64,000 nucleotides of DNA from Stercorarius parasiticus (taxonomy: Eukaryota; Chordata; Aves; Charadriiformes; Stercorariidae). The DNA lies in assembly GCA_013396915.1 (NCBI GenBank), contig VWZL01011280.1, forward strand, positions 1 to 64,000, given 5' to 3'. Numbering within the stretch: the first letter of the stretch is position 1; every line of letters starts with the position of its first letter. Positions 12,471-26,000 of the stretch are shown here, piece by piece. The notes under the pieces were generated by a model. That model was not told where the DNA came from. It worked only from the letters and a program-made list of their open reading frames with translations, and ran no database searches. Made by a program: the position numbers and the translations under genes.

Positions 12471-14813
12471 TCTCATCCTAAATATGCATCTGAGAGATTT
12501 TAAAATCTATTTCTCACTTTTGCACTGAGTTTCTCCTTTGCAAGGCTTCTTCCTTGCCCCTGCTGCCAGAGTAGGGAGAGACTGTGCAAAATTCCCCGCA
12601 GTCTTGCTAGCAGCATTCAACAAATTCCTCCATGGAGAGTCTTTAATAGCAATCACCCACAACTCCTCATTGTGCTTGTTCACTCCCCTCCCAGCTGCTG
12701 CCAACGCAGAGCCTGCTGACCCACTTCCTCTGCAAGCCTCTTTCATCTTGGGTTAATTCCCAATGCCTCACAAAAAGTGGGAAACCAAGCTATCCATAGC
12801 ATTTGTGCACAGAAGGGAGCACATCCATGTGAACACACAGCAGGAGCTGGGATTGATTGTTGATGCAACATAACTATAAGTGCAATGTAAACACTGAGGC
12901 AGCAGATGATTCGATGCTGAATGAGGCAGGTTGTTCAGTTACAACTGAAACGCAATTCCCTAGTCGCAACGCTTGCTGTAGCAAGAGCAAATGGAGAGAG
13001 AAGCAGGGGATGGGAAAAGAGAAGGGAGAGCTAGTCTGTTTTCCTAATGATTACTGGCAGGGGGATGCATGCTGGGTGTTCTTCAGCTCCCTCTCTTGCT
13101 TGCTTCTTTCCCTGCAAGGACTTTTTGGCAAGTCTTCAAAAGGGCAAAGAGAGGTTCAGTTGCAATCAGGATTTGTAACTTTAATTCTTGCCAGTACCTG
13201 CATAGTTATTGCTATTAAACGTCTGTCTCCAAAGTAACCCTCAGTTTCTGTGTGGCTCAAAATCAAGGCTGCTTGGCTGGCAAAACAGTGCTTCGGCCTG
13301 AAAGTCCCAGGAATCTTTGTTACTTTCTTTTTGGAAGAGCACAGTGAAGAAATTCAAAAGTCTAAGCTGTAGAGGGAAATATTGTTTTCACACAATATGC
13401 AAATAAACTGTGGAACTCCTCACAGCAAGTCCAGAATATGGCAAGATTCGGGAAGGGAGCAGAATCTGTACTTATATCCCACATTTGAGGAGGGGTGTTT
13501 AGTGTCCTGTTTAAAAACATTGTCTAACTTCTAGCAACTATGAACAGACCTGACATGCAGCATCTGTTAGCTCACATCCTTCCAAAACAAGGATTCTTGT
13601 ACTTGTCTTCGGAGGAGAGGACATAGGCTGGGCTGGCTTCAGAGGTTCTTTTGTTTTACATCCCCCTCCCACCTTTCCCCTCAAACAAAAATTTACTATT
13701 GCTTCAAGTAATGTTATATTTTTGTAGGAAAATATGCACTGATGGCATGGCCTGAAAGATCAGTGATGAATACTCTGCATAGCCCTGTGGAAAGCTAATG
13801 CTTAGGGATCAATTAACCTGTCACACCAGAAGCACCATCGTTTTCAATGTAGTCATGCCTGATTTACCCCAGTATGAGAGAAGAATCCCATTTCTTAGTG
13901 GTGGAAAGCTGACGTGATCCATATGTTACAGAAAAAGAACATCTGAGAAACAGACTCTAGGACTCCAAAGAAAAGATGCATTTCTTCTACCCCTTTTGCA
14001 TAAACTCATTGCCATGATTTTAATCACAAAACCAGAAATATGATGTCATTCCTTACTCTCAGATTTCAGTTCTATGCAAGGTCTGTGCCAAGATGTTCAT
14101 GTCTCCCTCTGAGTTTCTTGGGACAGCCTGTGACCTGGGAAACTCTGAACAGGCTAGAGGAGGCAGTCATAGGGGTACTCCCCTAGGCTTTCAAATCTGT
14201 CATCTGGTGGTTTTGGAAAGAGCAAGGTGAGGACACACTGGAAAGCTCTAACAAGGTGATAAGACATGACCTAAAACTTCACATCAGTTTTTGTTATGGT
14301 TGATTTTCTTCCACAGTAGCCATGTATGCCAATAACAAACTTGTCAAAGCATTAAAAATAGCTCAGTAATTAAGACTGCCATGAAAGATTTTTGAGGAGA
14401 AGGGAGAAATTTGTTTGGAACAATGGGATCTTAATTTTAAGATTTTGAAATCAGATTTCTTTAATTGGACAACCTTTATTATTAGATGTTGCACAAAGTT
14501 ATTTTTCTTCCCTAGCCCTGTTTATTTTTCTCCCTCTCTGATTTCATTTGCTGATGCAGATCTCAAATCAGCACACATCAGAAGCTCCCTTGAAAGATAA
14601 AGCATATTTTCAGTGTCTGAATATATTCTGGTAAACAGCAAGGCATATCTTAAGCAGGGAATTAGGGAGCATCTCATTGATGAAACTGCTTCTGGGAGAA
14701 AATGCTGAAGGGCAAAAGAAACAGACTTGAAGCTAATGACAAACGCACCTAGACATCCAGAAGAATTCTACCTATAAACCTTATCTAGATGGACCTTCAA
14801 TCTTCTCTTTCAG

Positions 14814-14854
14814 GGATGGGAGAGATGCAGCAATCATCATATCGTAACAGCCAG
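14814..14854 (+). other. Candidate mini-exon (weak)
   Basis: A pyrimidine-rich acceptor (CAATCTTCTCTTTCAG) ends at 14813 and a donor of form CCAG|GTATGT begins at 14855, enclosing 41 bp. One frame is open across it and reads MGEMQQSSYRNSQ from 14816; the other forward frames were not needed to reach this view. The length is not a multiple of three, so a cassette exon of this size would shift the frame. I do not recognise the peptide. Similar acceptor-donor pairs arise by chance at several other places in the window, so this is only the best-looking of them. Confidence 0.15.
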
Positions 14855-17800
14855 GTATGTTCAACTTAATGGTTTTTTTTCTGCACTAACTTCTTTATTG
14901 AGTTTAAACAAATTGAGCTGACCTCCTCATATGCTACACCTTCGGATGTGCCCATTGGAATAGTGAATCAACAAGGGAGAACTGCTCTCTCCAGACTGAG
15001 ACCTAGTGTTCAGCATTAGAACTGCAAGTAAACAAAAAAAGTTACGCTACATCTAACAGCTGGTAATTTTCAAAGTGGGATGGAGACTTCAGGAAGGCTG
15101 GTTGCCTATAGAATGAGTAAAGACTATGTGACCAGATCCCAGTTGAGGGCCTCCTTGACTCTCCTGGTATTAATCAAATATATTTAAGAGTTCTGCTGGA
15201 GGCTGTTTCTCTCCTGATAGATACCTCCATCACCTGAACTCATCTTGAGTTTTGCTGCAATGAACAAATCTGCATTTCAACTTTTCTTACGCTTTCAAGG
15301 TAACATGCATTTTCACCAACCAGAGCTGCCTCACTGCAGAGCCTCAAGGGGTTAAGGGACATTCATGAGTAACTAACTCTTAAAGGCTGATTATTGGGTA
15401 AAAATGATGGCTTCAAGAAATATCAAGAGAAGCAGGCAACATTTACTACAGCAATGATTCTGTCTCCCTACTGGTCAAAACCTTTCTCATTCAGCAAAAT
15501 ACACATCAAATACTTGGTTAATTTCTGACTAAAATCCTGTTAGCTTCTTTTGGGAAGAAATCTTGTCTTAGCTGCAAGTATTGTTTAGATTACAGTCTGA
15601 CTTTGAAGCAGTCTACAGTCTTCCTGGTTTGGAAGGATGAGGATCTAAATATTCTCTAATTAACCTATTAGTTTTAATTAGATACCACAGCCACTTATTT
15701 TCTAATCTGGAAAATGAGCATTCCAGATGCAAAGGGGAGGATTTCTTTCTTTCTTCCTTCCTTTAATTTTTTTTTTTCCTGCTTAGCGAAATGTTTAAAT
15801 GCCTTGTCAACACAGAAGAAACACAGAAAAAAAAGTAACACTTGATGAAAGATTAAGGAAAATGGGGAAGATTAACAAAGCTTGATAGGCAGGCAATTAA
15901 AATAGAAGTGAAGGATCGTTAGTATTCATTACTAGAAAACACAGGCAGGGAGGACTATGCAGCTGTTGGAAATCCCTAGTATCTGACTGTAGAGAAGTCA
16001 TTCTGAAATATAACTTGCTCTTTTCGCTGGTGAAGTTTCCGCTGGCAGTTAAGTGGATTAGCTGCTTTTTGTTGCCTCTTCACCCTTCAAGTCTTATCTG
16101 GACTAAAGGCTGTTTGAAAGGCCTTTGAAATGTGGCACTAGTATGTTCTTGTCAAGGAAGCTCCTGCTTTCAGGAAGGTGAAATGGCTAATAACTCCCAG
16201 AAATAGTGACACATCCTGATTAAATCAAAGTCCAATGAGGAACAAGCTGTAGTAGAGGTGTCAGACAGTAGGTTCTAGAAAAGCAAGCAACCAGTAGGTA
16301 AACACGGGACTCAAGTCTCCCATTGTCCCAGTTTCTCTCTCTGTTTTCTGTAATGAGAAGTTATTACAAAAAAGGAAAGAACAAGAAGGAGGAATATACA
16401 AGGTGATAAGGGTGAAGTCTGCACTTGTGCAATTATTTCAGGCTTAAAGGAAGACAAGCTCACTGCAGTCTGCAAACGAAATTTGTAAGAGGTAAACCAG
16501 GACTGGATTGGAAGGTGATCTCCACAGCAGGATTGCTCTAAAGCAATTGCAGACACCAGAGAAGAGTCAGATTGTTGCAGGCAGGGACAAGATCCTACAT
16601 TCAAACAGATCCCAGGAGCACAACACATCAGTGGTAACCCACTTCATTCTAGCATGGGAAAGGAACAATCATTTCCATCACTAAGGTGCAGAAATGCTTG
16701 TGCACAATTCAAAGCTGGAGTAAAAACACGGCACCTTGAACATGGGTCTCGGGTGCCTGGAAAACCTTTCAGTATATCTTGAAAGCAGAGCAACATTGTT
16801 CTCATGCAACATCCCCCAAGGTACCGTAAGACAGAAGAAGATTCAGAAAGTTTGAATTGCTTCTTTCTGAGAGAGGAAAACATATCTGATCTGTTCCTCA
16901 AGGACAACAGAAGTACATGAATTGATCCTTTGGGCTTTTTTTTTTTGAGAAACTAATGAAAAAGCGTTCCTGTAGATTTCTGAAAGTCTCTGGATAAGAA
17001 AAGAGGGAAATTTTTTACTTATATCTTTTCCTGGAATAGTCATGGGTATGAGGAGAACAGGAATTTCCACCTAGCATCACCTTTATCCCTAGAACACTAA
17101 CATTGGTTTTCCTGGCACCCATTTAACTTAAGCAAACTTGTTAATCAAAAAACAAGCTGATAATCACATACAGCACAGAATGCTAAACACACAGATAAGA
17201 ACGTGGGATAGAAAATGAGCCAGAAAGCAGTGGGCCCCACAACATGCTAGAGAATAACTTGGAGCCCTGAGCAAACAGCAAGAACCACAAACAAATTTAA
17301 GGGATTGCAGTGGCTGTATCTGGCCAGATCCTCTGCAGGCAGAGATCAGCTGGCTCCCTGACTGCCAGTGGGGGCTGTGGTGTTACACCTATTGTGAATT
17401 ACACCTGAGCTGCTTCACTGACTGTGCTAATAAGAGCTTCTTTTCTAGTTCCTTTTGCTAAAAGAGGAGCAAAGATATTTTCTTCAGGAAACCGTTCCTT
17501 CAAGAAAAGTGAGCTGGAACATGTCTCAAGGAGGAGGGTGTAGGTGGGGCTGTGGATGGCAGCTCTGGTCTCTGCAAAAGAGCACACCTCTCTTCAAATT
17601 ATTCCCACACCTTTGTGGCTGTGGATATTTCTTCTTTATCAATGATATGTTAAACCTCTGGTTCTGAAAATACCTTGTGTAATGCTTCCTGTGTTACTAC
17701 AGTGACAGCCATTGTGAATGAGCACTAAGTTAAAGCCCGGGTGGACTAACTGAGCAGTTTTGCTCACACCAGTGCTGCCAAACTCCTTCCTGCTAAGTGA

Positions 17801-20800
17801 GGTTCTTGCTTCAGACTTTCTCTAGTTTTTCATCATTTGTGGCCTCATGATTCTGCTGCTGAGAGAGAGCACAAATCCTTCCTTCTGCCACAGAGGAAAA
17901 AAAACCCCACAACACTGCAGGAACTGCCCGCTTGCCCCTCACTTCCAGTCTGTGAAGTCAGGACCTTTTTGACAATGCTGTTAGTCCCAGCCTAACCCTG
18001 ACATGCCTGAGCTTTCCCTGTCTTTAATTCTGGGGTCTTTCAGCACAAGCATTGATTTGCTTCTGGGTAGCTTCAGGCTTATTGCTTTCATGTTTCATAA
18101 TCTGTGGTTTGACAGATTAGGGGAATTATTTAGGGCTAGAGCTCAAATTAAAACTACCCCTGGCTTTTCATCTTCCTCTTGTAAACACAAACTTTGTATT
18201 AGAACGTGTCTTGTACAGCATTTGAATGGAAACACAGCCAGAGCTTGTTGGACCAACTCCTGGAGCTGATAGTACAAAGCTAAGATCAAAACATATGTGC
18301 ACAGGGGGGCCTGTGTGCACAGTGTGTGCATCTATCAACAGACAGACGGAACTTTCTACGCACATGCTGTGCTATGTGGCTCTGGGCACAGCCCAATTCA
18401 GCAGCTACAGCTTTCATTCCCTTTCCTTTCTTCCACTGAACTGAATCAGATTTTCCCTGTTGGTAATAGGTCCAAGCTGAAAAGAGGTGCTAAAGACCAT
18501 TCATGATGGCTCAGCCAGGGATAAAGCCCTACTGGCTCAGGGTAGCTCTACAAGACTCTACTGCATACAAAGGTCTGAGTTTCCACTCAGACCAGGCCAG
18601 AAAGGTCCCTGGTTTGCAGAAATAATTTTGCTTTGTGCTCATCTCATCTGGTTAGCCTAGAGGAGGATGGATGAACTTCCACAACGGATGAAAGAACCTC
18701 TAAGTTCCTTGTAAACACTGTAGTTTGCCAGTCACTTCCCCAACACAAGTACAGTAAAAACCACTAAACGTTTTGCCAGGCCAGCAGCAGCACAGGTGCC
18801 AGGTAAACCAGCTATTTTGCTTTCTGTCCTGGAGGGATGAGAGGGCCAGGGGTCATCACTTCACACTATACAGTCTGTTACCCTGTCAGTAGCTGCTCAG
18901 AGTCTCTCCTGATCTGGTCCTGCTGCATCAGCTGTCTTTTTATCAAGGTTCTGGGGCTCTGACATGGCTGCTATGGAGAGATGCAAACGCAGATGGGTGT
19001 TAGGAAAGGACATTATCGGCACGCAGCTGCAAGGAAAGATTTGTTGCTCAAGAATCTCCTTTCCTATACTTTGGAATCTTTTAAATCTTTTTCCTGAAAC
19101 TCTAATCAGCTTGACAGTCTTCTGGTTTGTGCCAGAGCAGGACTGTGTGCTGGTACCCAAGTCACATTTTCTCTCTTTAGAGCTGGTCAGGCTTGTTTTT
19201 AAGGTTCAATAACATTTGTTCTGTTCTATAAGTGAACACAAAGACAGCTATCCCAGCAGATCCATTTCGCGTCAGTTCAGCAATCAGCTTCGGTCTTTGT
19301 TTCACCCTGAAGTGTTCATGTAACAGACGAACAAGCAAGTATAGGTAAAGCTTCCCTAGCCCATCGTGTCCTGCAGACTTCTCATGCATTCCTAAATTGG
19401 GTTTGGATCCTTCACTTAGCACCCATCTCTAAAACACGGCTTTAAGTGCAGTTTTATCTTCCGAAATCGTCCCTGTGCTTCTCATTGCAAAGATCCAGTC
19501 AAATCAGTCAGAAGAGTCATTCCCTGCTGCCTGCTAGTGCTCAAACAAGGCAGCATTTGGTTTTGTTTTGGTGGGTGGGCCCTTTCATCACCAGAAAGGA
19601 AGGGGGAAAAGCTTGCTTTGCAGAGGGAGGTACATGCTGTACTTGACTGGATACTTTATTAGGAATAAGCTGAGCTGGTAAATGTTTGCTTTCTATTCCT
19701 TATTTTGTTCGAGTTTGCTGGAAGCTTCCAGAAATTCTCCACTTACAGACTGTGCCTGCAGAATAGGCTAAATTAGAGAGCTGCCTCAGGGAGATTTTAA
19801 GGTATTTTTGGCCAGGGTGAACTACTGTAGCTCATACACAGAACTGGAGCTTTAAACATGGAAAAAGACAACCTAGCTTCAAGTCAGGCTGATAAACCTC
19901 CATGATTTGTTCCATGCCCCATTGAACCTTCAAAGACGCAGGAATACATGGCAGCTGCATGTACCTGTGAACTATACACTTCATAGGTTCATAGAAGAAA
20001 CATTTAAAAACTTACTTTCTAATTCTGTTAGAGTTTTGAAAGCAGAAATAAGGCTCAGTCTATCCATTTCTTTAGGGATACTTCTCTTTTTACATGCACC
20101 TAGTACCCTAGGGAGTCAGTGTCTGACTTGCAGCCTACAGACACACAATAATAATGAGAAATAGATACTATGAAAGATACCATCAAAGTAATTCAGTCTG
20201 AAACAAGAGGCAGGGCTTCACACAAAGTTTTTGGATACTTCCTAATCAATAACAACAACGAACAGCCCTCCTAGCAATACAGAGAGAAGGACATCATGTT
20301 TGAAACAAAAGACCAGGAAGCAAAACCAGCACACGTTATTTCTGGCACAGTTTCTGCAAACTTGCAGACCTTTGGGTACAGCAGTTACCTCTATCCACAA
20401 GGACAAAAGGCACAGGCTTAAGTACCACAAAGTGGACACACAGAATTTGCATTATTTTTGCTTACCATTGATACTACTCTTCCACTGCTTCTCTTTTTTT
20501 CCAGGAATGCTGTTTGAAGCAAAGGTGAATAGTACTACGACTCACCTTTTGTTTAAGCATTTCCAGCTGTCTGTTGGGAAGCCTATAACAAAGGGCAGGG
20601 CATAGGCACAGCTTTTCCAGGCTAGGGTTTTTTTGGTTGTGGGTTTTTTTTTTTTGGCTTCTAACATTTCAGAAGTCAGGTGAGAGGGTAAGTGTAACCC
20701 AGCTGCAGCTTGCCAGCAGCTAAGTAACCTTGCACTGGCCTTGCTATTAGCTGCCTTTGCTTCAGATCCAGGTGGCTTCAGGTGACTCATGCTTCTAATT

Positions 20801-21569
20801 AATGCCCTTGCCTGTCTAAATGAAGCAGTGCTTTGAAGCTGGAGCCAAACAAATTGGTCCCTAGAGAAAAGAATGATGTGTGCCAATGCTAGTTGCACCA
20901 CCCAGACAGCATCATCCAAACAGCAAGGCCGCAGCATGGGCTTTTGTGAAAGGAAACTGAAAATGAAGGAAGCCCCTGGGGACCAAGGTCATCATACACC
21001 CATGAGTGTGCATCATTAAAGCACTACCACTGTGCTGCTGGGGGGGCTTGCTAGGGCTTTTCTCTATGCATTTTGTGATTTAAAACCCCTTCCATTTCAA
21101 ATCTGGTCAGGCTAAAATGATATTGAATACACTGCAGCCCAAGTAAAGAGTTCAGGCAAGAGGGGAATGTGAAAACGTTTCAAAATTGCAAAGCTGCCAA
21201 AAAGATTCCTAAAATACTTGAAGGCCAGTATTAAAGCAAATATCCTTCCCCCTGCTGACTTTGGTGCCTGGTTGTCAGACAGCTGTGGACTAGATCAGTT
21301 TCCCAAAGTTAGAGGCTCACTGGAGTCTGTGCACAGTCAGGACAAACCTGTCTGGTATTCCCTGCCCCCAGACCACATGTGTGTTGCTTTATTTCTGAGG
21401 CGAAGAGAAAATGCTGTAATTATTTGTTTGCAGTGGTATTAGTCATTTAGCATGTCACTTCACAGCAGGTTATTGCCACTTTTTTCCCCCCAGCTTTATC
21501 AGAAGGCTGGTTGTCTGGCTAAGGTCTTGAGCTAGGCCTTAGGAGCGCAGTGTTCTTCTTGTGTGTCTA
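14855..21569. other. No gene seen
   Basis: The sequence is unique and non-coding in appearance. A pyrimidine tract lies at 15742-15780, and a homeodomain-type AT-rich patch (TAATTA, TTAATTAG) lies at 15655-15685. A 131-codon minus-strand frame at 20542-20937 contains a run of Lys codons from a poly-T stretch and looks random. Confidence 0.5.
15742..15780. repeat. Polypyrimidine tract
   Basis: A nearly pure T/C run (TTTCTTTCTTTCTTCCTTCC, then a T-rich run interrupted by AA) makes a purine-pyrimidine asymmetric tract. Confidence 0.8.
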
Positions 21570-21665
21570 TCACAATTTTTCCATGTGAGTCAGGGCAAGT
21601 TATTTTGTGTGTCTGCACTCCAGTTTCTTGTCAGTAAAACAGGGATAATTACTTTCCTTCTGTCC
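21570..21665 (+). repeat. Ancient MIR-like SINE
   Basis: Landmarks occur in the MIR order. TGTGAGTCAGGGCAAGTTAT corresponds to the core TGTGACCTTGGGCAAGTCAC. It is followed by GTCTGCACTCCAGTTTCTTG, for the GCCTCAGTTTCCTC segment, and AGTAAAACAGGGATAATTAC, for GTAAAATGGGGATAATA. The copy is diverged but collinear, which makes chance unlikely. Confidence 0.75.
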
Positions 21666-22531
21666 ACTTTGACTGAAAACACTTGAGAACAAGATCATCC
21701 TTAAATGTGCATGTCCGTGACAGTGCTGAATGCAGCGGGATTCAATGTAATCATCTGAATCCCAGCTGAATCAAAATGTATCACAAACAACATACTAACA
21801 CTAAGGAATTTTCCCTTGGAAACTGGTGGGAATATTTGGCAGGAGGCAATGGTAAGCTACCCCTGTACATTGCTATCTCCTGTGCTCTGTCAGCTTTGAA
21901 TGGATTATCTCCCAGTGCATGGTCTGCCTGATTTTGCCTATGTCCCTTGCCTTGGTGGACTGCGTATCAGCCGTGTAGCTGGGTGCACTTTCTTTTAACG
22001 TTCACCTGATTAAGGTCTGACTAATGCTTTTCACTCCCAGCTAGGCCTGTCTAGCAGTAAATGGGGTAATTATTTGCCTAACCACAAACAAAGATGATGA
22101 GAAGGATGTCATCCTGCTAAGTCTTGTGGTTCAAAGGCAATATTCTCCTGTGCCCCTGAACAGGCACAGCAAGATCTTCACATTGCTTGTGTCTCCAGAG
22201 ATCTTGTGTTTTCCTCATGGATAAGTAAACCTTCCTCACCCCCAGCATCACGTATCAGCTATAGACTGCCTGCTTTTGTCTTTTACTTGCAAAGGGTGGG
22301 ATCTCCCTTGCCCATGTTTTTGTAAATTGCTTTTTTTTCACCAGAAACATTTCACTCTGGTCACCTTCGCTGGAGACACTGAGAATAACCCATTATTATA
22401 CTTTGTGGAAGTCAGTGCTTTGTATTCTCTACCACTTTGTCATCTCTTGCTGGTACTCGTTAAAAGACTGCCAGGAACACAACCCATTTCTGATCCAAAG
22501 GCTTCTATCTACTCAGGGGTCTCCAAATACG

Positions 22532-22567
22532 TTTCTTAAGGAATTTTTCTCTATTTTTCTTAAGGAA
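22532..22567. repeat. Short direct repeat of TTTCTTAAGGAA
   Basis: The 12-mer TTTCTTAAGGAA occurs at 22532-22543 and again at 22556-22567, with T-rich sequence between. It is a local tandem duplication with a 24-bp period. Confidence 0.8.
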
Positions 22568-23024
22568 AATCTGAAGGAGGACAGTCTAACCTGGATTGCC
22601 TTCTTATAATGGCAGCTGGCTTTTAGGACTCTAGCTTCTAATCCTGTTAATTATGAGATGCATATGCTTTTTGGGAGATGAAAAAAAAAGGGGAAGATTG
22701 TTCTGCAATAGTAGACCCAGCAGCATTTGCATGGCAGAAAAGGATAAAGCAAAATTTCTATGCTGATGAAATGGAAAATCAAGAACCTCTGTGGCCTAAA
22801 GGTTTGCAGATTTTAAGGACCAATTCTTTTATTGCCTACTCCAGCTAAACTCTGCTAACTTCAGTATAGTTTTTTATACACAGGACTCAACTGAGAAAGA
22901 GGAGAATCAGTTCTGGCAAAACAATAGACTGTGAAGATCAAATCGAATTTCACACTGAAAATACATTTCTTGTGAAAGATGTCCAGTCATAACCAGGTGT
23001 TCAAAAGCAACAGTCTGTTTGATT

Positions 23025-23040
23025 AAAAAAAAAAAAAAAA
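23025..23040. repeat. Poly-A tract (A16)
   Basis: Sixteen uninterrupted A residues follow GATT. I looked upstream for a retrocopy or SINE body that would end here and did not find one. Confidence 0.9.
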
Positions 23041-26000
23041 GAAATACTCCTTGGTTAGGAAGAACTGTCAGATTTCATTTCATAGAATCAATGCCAAAGT
23101 ATGGGGATTGTGCCTGCAGCCTTACCTGTGCAGCCTCCTTTAGCACTGATGGAAGATGAATGGTAGAGATTCGGGACATGGAGCTATGCCTAGGTTCCTT
23201 CTGCTTTTATGTCAGTACAAGGCAAAACTGCACTTATTGAAAACCCTGCAACCATTACATGGCTTCAGTTGCTAAAACTGCCATTACACTTGCAAAATTA
23301 CTGGCAGCTGCAGGACAAAACCAGTTTTCTTGGCGCTGGAAGCAAGGGAGATGGGGAGAAAGGAGCACAGCTATGACAGAGAATCTCAGAGCATGTGTTG
23401 AGGCCAAAACAAGATGAGGAGCTAAATGGGAGCTCTTCAAAAAACACCAGGGTGTCCTGCGAACAAGTTTTTCCTTGTCTCTGCATAGGATCCACATGCA
23501 GGAATGTGTGTGCCACAGTCCCTAGAACAGGATCAGCATTCTTCACAGTCACTACTGTGTTGCTAATTACTTTTAATAAATGCATGCTGTGGGAATCACA
23601 CTTTATTTATGCCCGAATTAAGCCACATAGTTTCTATTATTTTCCTCAGACACTTCATGTATAAAGAAAAAGCTTATCAATAGTAAATAAATGAGATCAG
23701 CTTGTTTGCAGACTCACTCCCTAAGCGAAGCATGGGGGCTTTTCAGGTAATTGCTTAGAAAAGGTTATGGTGTTTGAAGTTGGGTAACTGGAGATTTTAT
23801 TTCTGTGAGGAGTAGTAACTGCCTTACACCATGGTATCAAATCTCTTCTTTATATGCGTAGAAATCCTGTATGCAGCTGTGCTAAGATACTCCTTGAGGT
23901 TTCAATCTGCAGTACTTTCAGTCTTTCCGTTGATTAGTTACGGACTTTGCCATATGATAAGACTATATGCTTGCCTTTGCAGGAAACACATATCTGGATT
24001 ATTATTTTTTTCATCCCAATGTCTTATTGATAAAAAGACCGAATTTCTTCACTTGACCATAAAAGGTAATGAATTTCAAGGAAAAAAACCTGGAAATGTT
24101 ATATTTTTTTGATGCAGAAGCTGTGTTTTCCAAAACACCCTTTTTACTTCTTCTGAAGAGATGTACCCACATTCACGTACAGTTTCTTTCTTAGATTTGT
24201 GGAGCAAAGCACTGAAACCATCATTCAGCCACAGTCTTCTCTGTCATACTGTGTAGATTATGTACGAAGTTACAGAGGTTTGTGAGCACTTATAACTACA
24301 ATATTCTGGAAGTGGCAGAGCACTGCAGCCAGGCTGGCCAAACAAGTCAGATGACATTCAGAGGTGTTTAAAGGAAAAACATGGACCCCTTTCTAAAAAT
24401 TTCCTAGTCAAAATTTATTTTCAATTAAGGACAAACACACAAAAAAATAAAGGCACTCTTCCCAGAGGTTTCTCTGTATCATACAGAACTGACAGGTTCT
24501 GAGGGGAAAAAGGTCTGTTCTAGTATGGTAGCAAGGTCTATTGCTTAATAAATTATAAGCTTTTGTTCTGTACAACCAGCACCAGAAAACCAGTAGAGGG
24601 TATACTGGAAAAGAAATGTTTCATTTGCAGAGTCCACGGTTCAGCACACAGTACACTTTTACAACTCTTTCAGGTACCCTCATGCCTTATATGACAATAC
24701 CTCAGCACCAATTCCATCTGATTAGTAATAGAATGATTAAGCAAATTAATTGATTCCTTTGACAGAGCTTGCTGTGTTTTGCTACAACTGCCTGTACAAA
24801 TGCTTCTGCTTCTACAGCATGGGCCTGTCTTCAGCAATGCAAATTAGTTATTAAAATGGTCACCTCTCCCACAACAGATGTGTTTTTCACCTGAATACAG
24901 CTCAAAAATTTAGTAATTTATGCCTCATAACGTTTGTGTTATTTCATGCCCTGGAAGGCTTGAAAAACATGGAAAGCAGAGTCCCATCATACTGAGGAGA
25001 CAGCTTGATTTTGATTGAAGAGCAGGCTTGGGGTTAGCTGCTTTGTGTTGATAAGGGTTCAGGAAAGATACGAAATTCTCTAACAGCTGCTGCTGGCAGT
25101 GAAATCCTGAACACAGTTGTTTCTCTCCTGTCCTGAAACAAGAGGCCTGGTTACTTTGACAGATTTGTACTGTGCTCTGTTTACACACCATTCACAGCCC
25201 CACAAATGCTCCGTAAAAGAGTTCCTCACTCCCACTCCTTCCTTGCCCAATAGAGCCTTCTTCGTGATCCATTTCTGCGAGCTTTCCCCGTGCAAAGCTC
25301 CTCTTTGACATTTGGAAATGCTGCCCTGCAGTCCTGAAGCTGGAAAGACTGCACATCTAATTCTCGCTGAGGAAGAAGCGCAACTGCACCCATTGTTTTC
25401 ATTGCGGTGAAATGAAGACATTGTCCTTTCTATTTACTCACCGTTTCCAATCTTTACAAAGGCTCTGTTCTGCTACTTGATGGGGAGAGATGCATTTTCC
25501 TTGGCACGGTCCAGTGCAAACTCCCACCTGAGACTCTCATGATTTGGAAATACTTGGAATCTTGAGACAAGCTGCACAGCTCTTGTTCAGATGCTTCCCA
25601 CCTCCTGCCTGGATTTCCCTCACATTGAGTTCCACTCCAAGTCATCTTACACGTGTCACAGGTGCCTTATATATCACAGTGCACAGGGAGACCATTCACA
25701 TTCACTTTCCCTAATTAATAAGATGATAAACAGTCATTGCTTTTTTCATGCTTACCTTGAAATACAGTTTTTGGCTTAGACTCTCACTCAGCATATCATC
25801 TCTGTGCCAAGGACTATCTGTATATTGTTAGTAGGCCGATAACTTAAAAATCTTTTTCCCCAGTGAATTCCATACTTGAGAGAAACAGTATTCTCCAAAG
25901 GCTGTTCTCATGAAATGAAAGGGTTACATTGACTCTTGCAAGCCACCGTTTATTTTCTCCCAGCTGGTCTTAGCAGTTAAACAGCACTAGGTGACAATTT

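Larger units (their letters stand above)
8711..14813. other. No gene seen; simple repeats and a trace of an old repeat
   Basis: There is no recognisable coding sequence. The stretch holds an ATT/AAT-rich run at 10456-10476, an A-rich run at 12448-12470, and the phrase CTGATTTACACCAG near 11794. That phrase belongs to an old palindromic repeat also seen near 28200 and 56230. The open frame of 126 codons at 12857-13237 has no domain that I recognise and is in the range of chance. Confidence 0.5.

Noticed and set aside
12857..13237. 126-codon plus-strand frame
   Set aside because: No recognisable family or conserved motif, random composition, and no splice or promoter context.
20542..20937. 131-codon minus-strand frame ending just before a good-looking donor (CAAAAG|GTGAGT)
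   Set aside because: The protein has no known domain, contains a Lys run read from a poly-T stretch, and the donor has no convincing acceptor partner except one making a 20-21 bp piece.
23025..23040. A16 tract as the tail of a processed pseudogene
   Set aside because: No gene-like or SINE-like body precedes it and no target-site duplication is visible.
23076..23095. CATAGAATC as another CR1 3' terminus
   Set aside because: The bases after it do not match any CR1 3' untranslated sequence in either direction.
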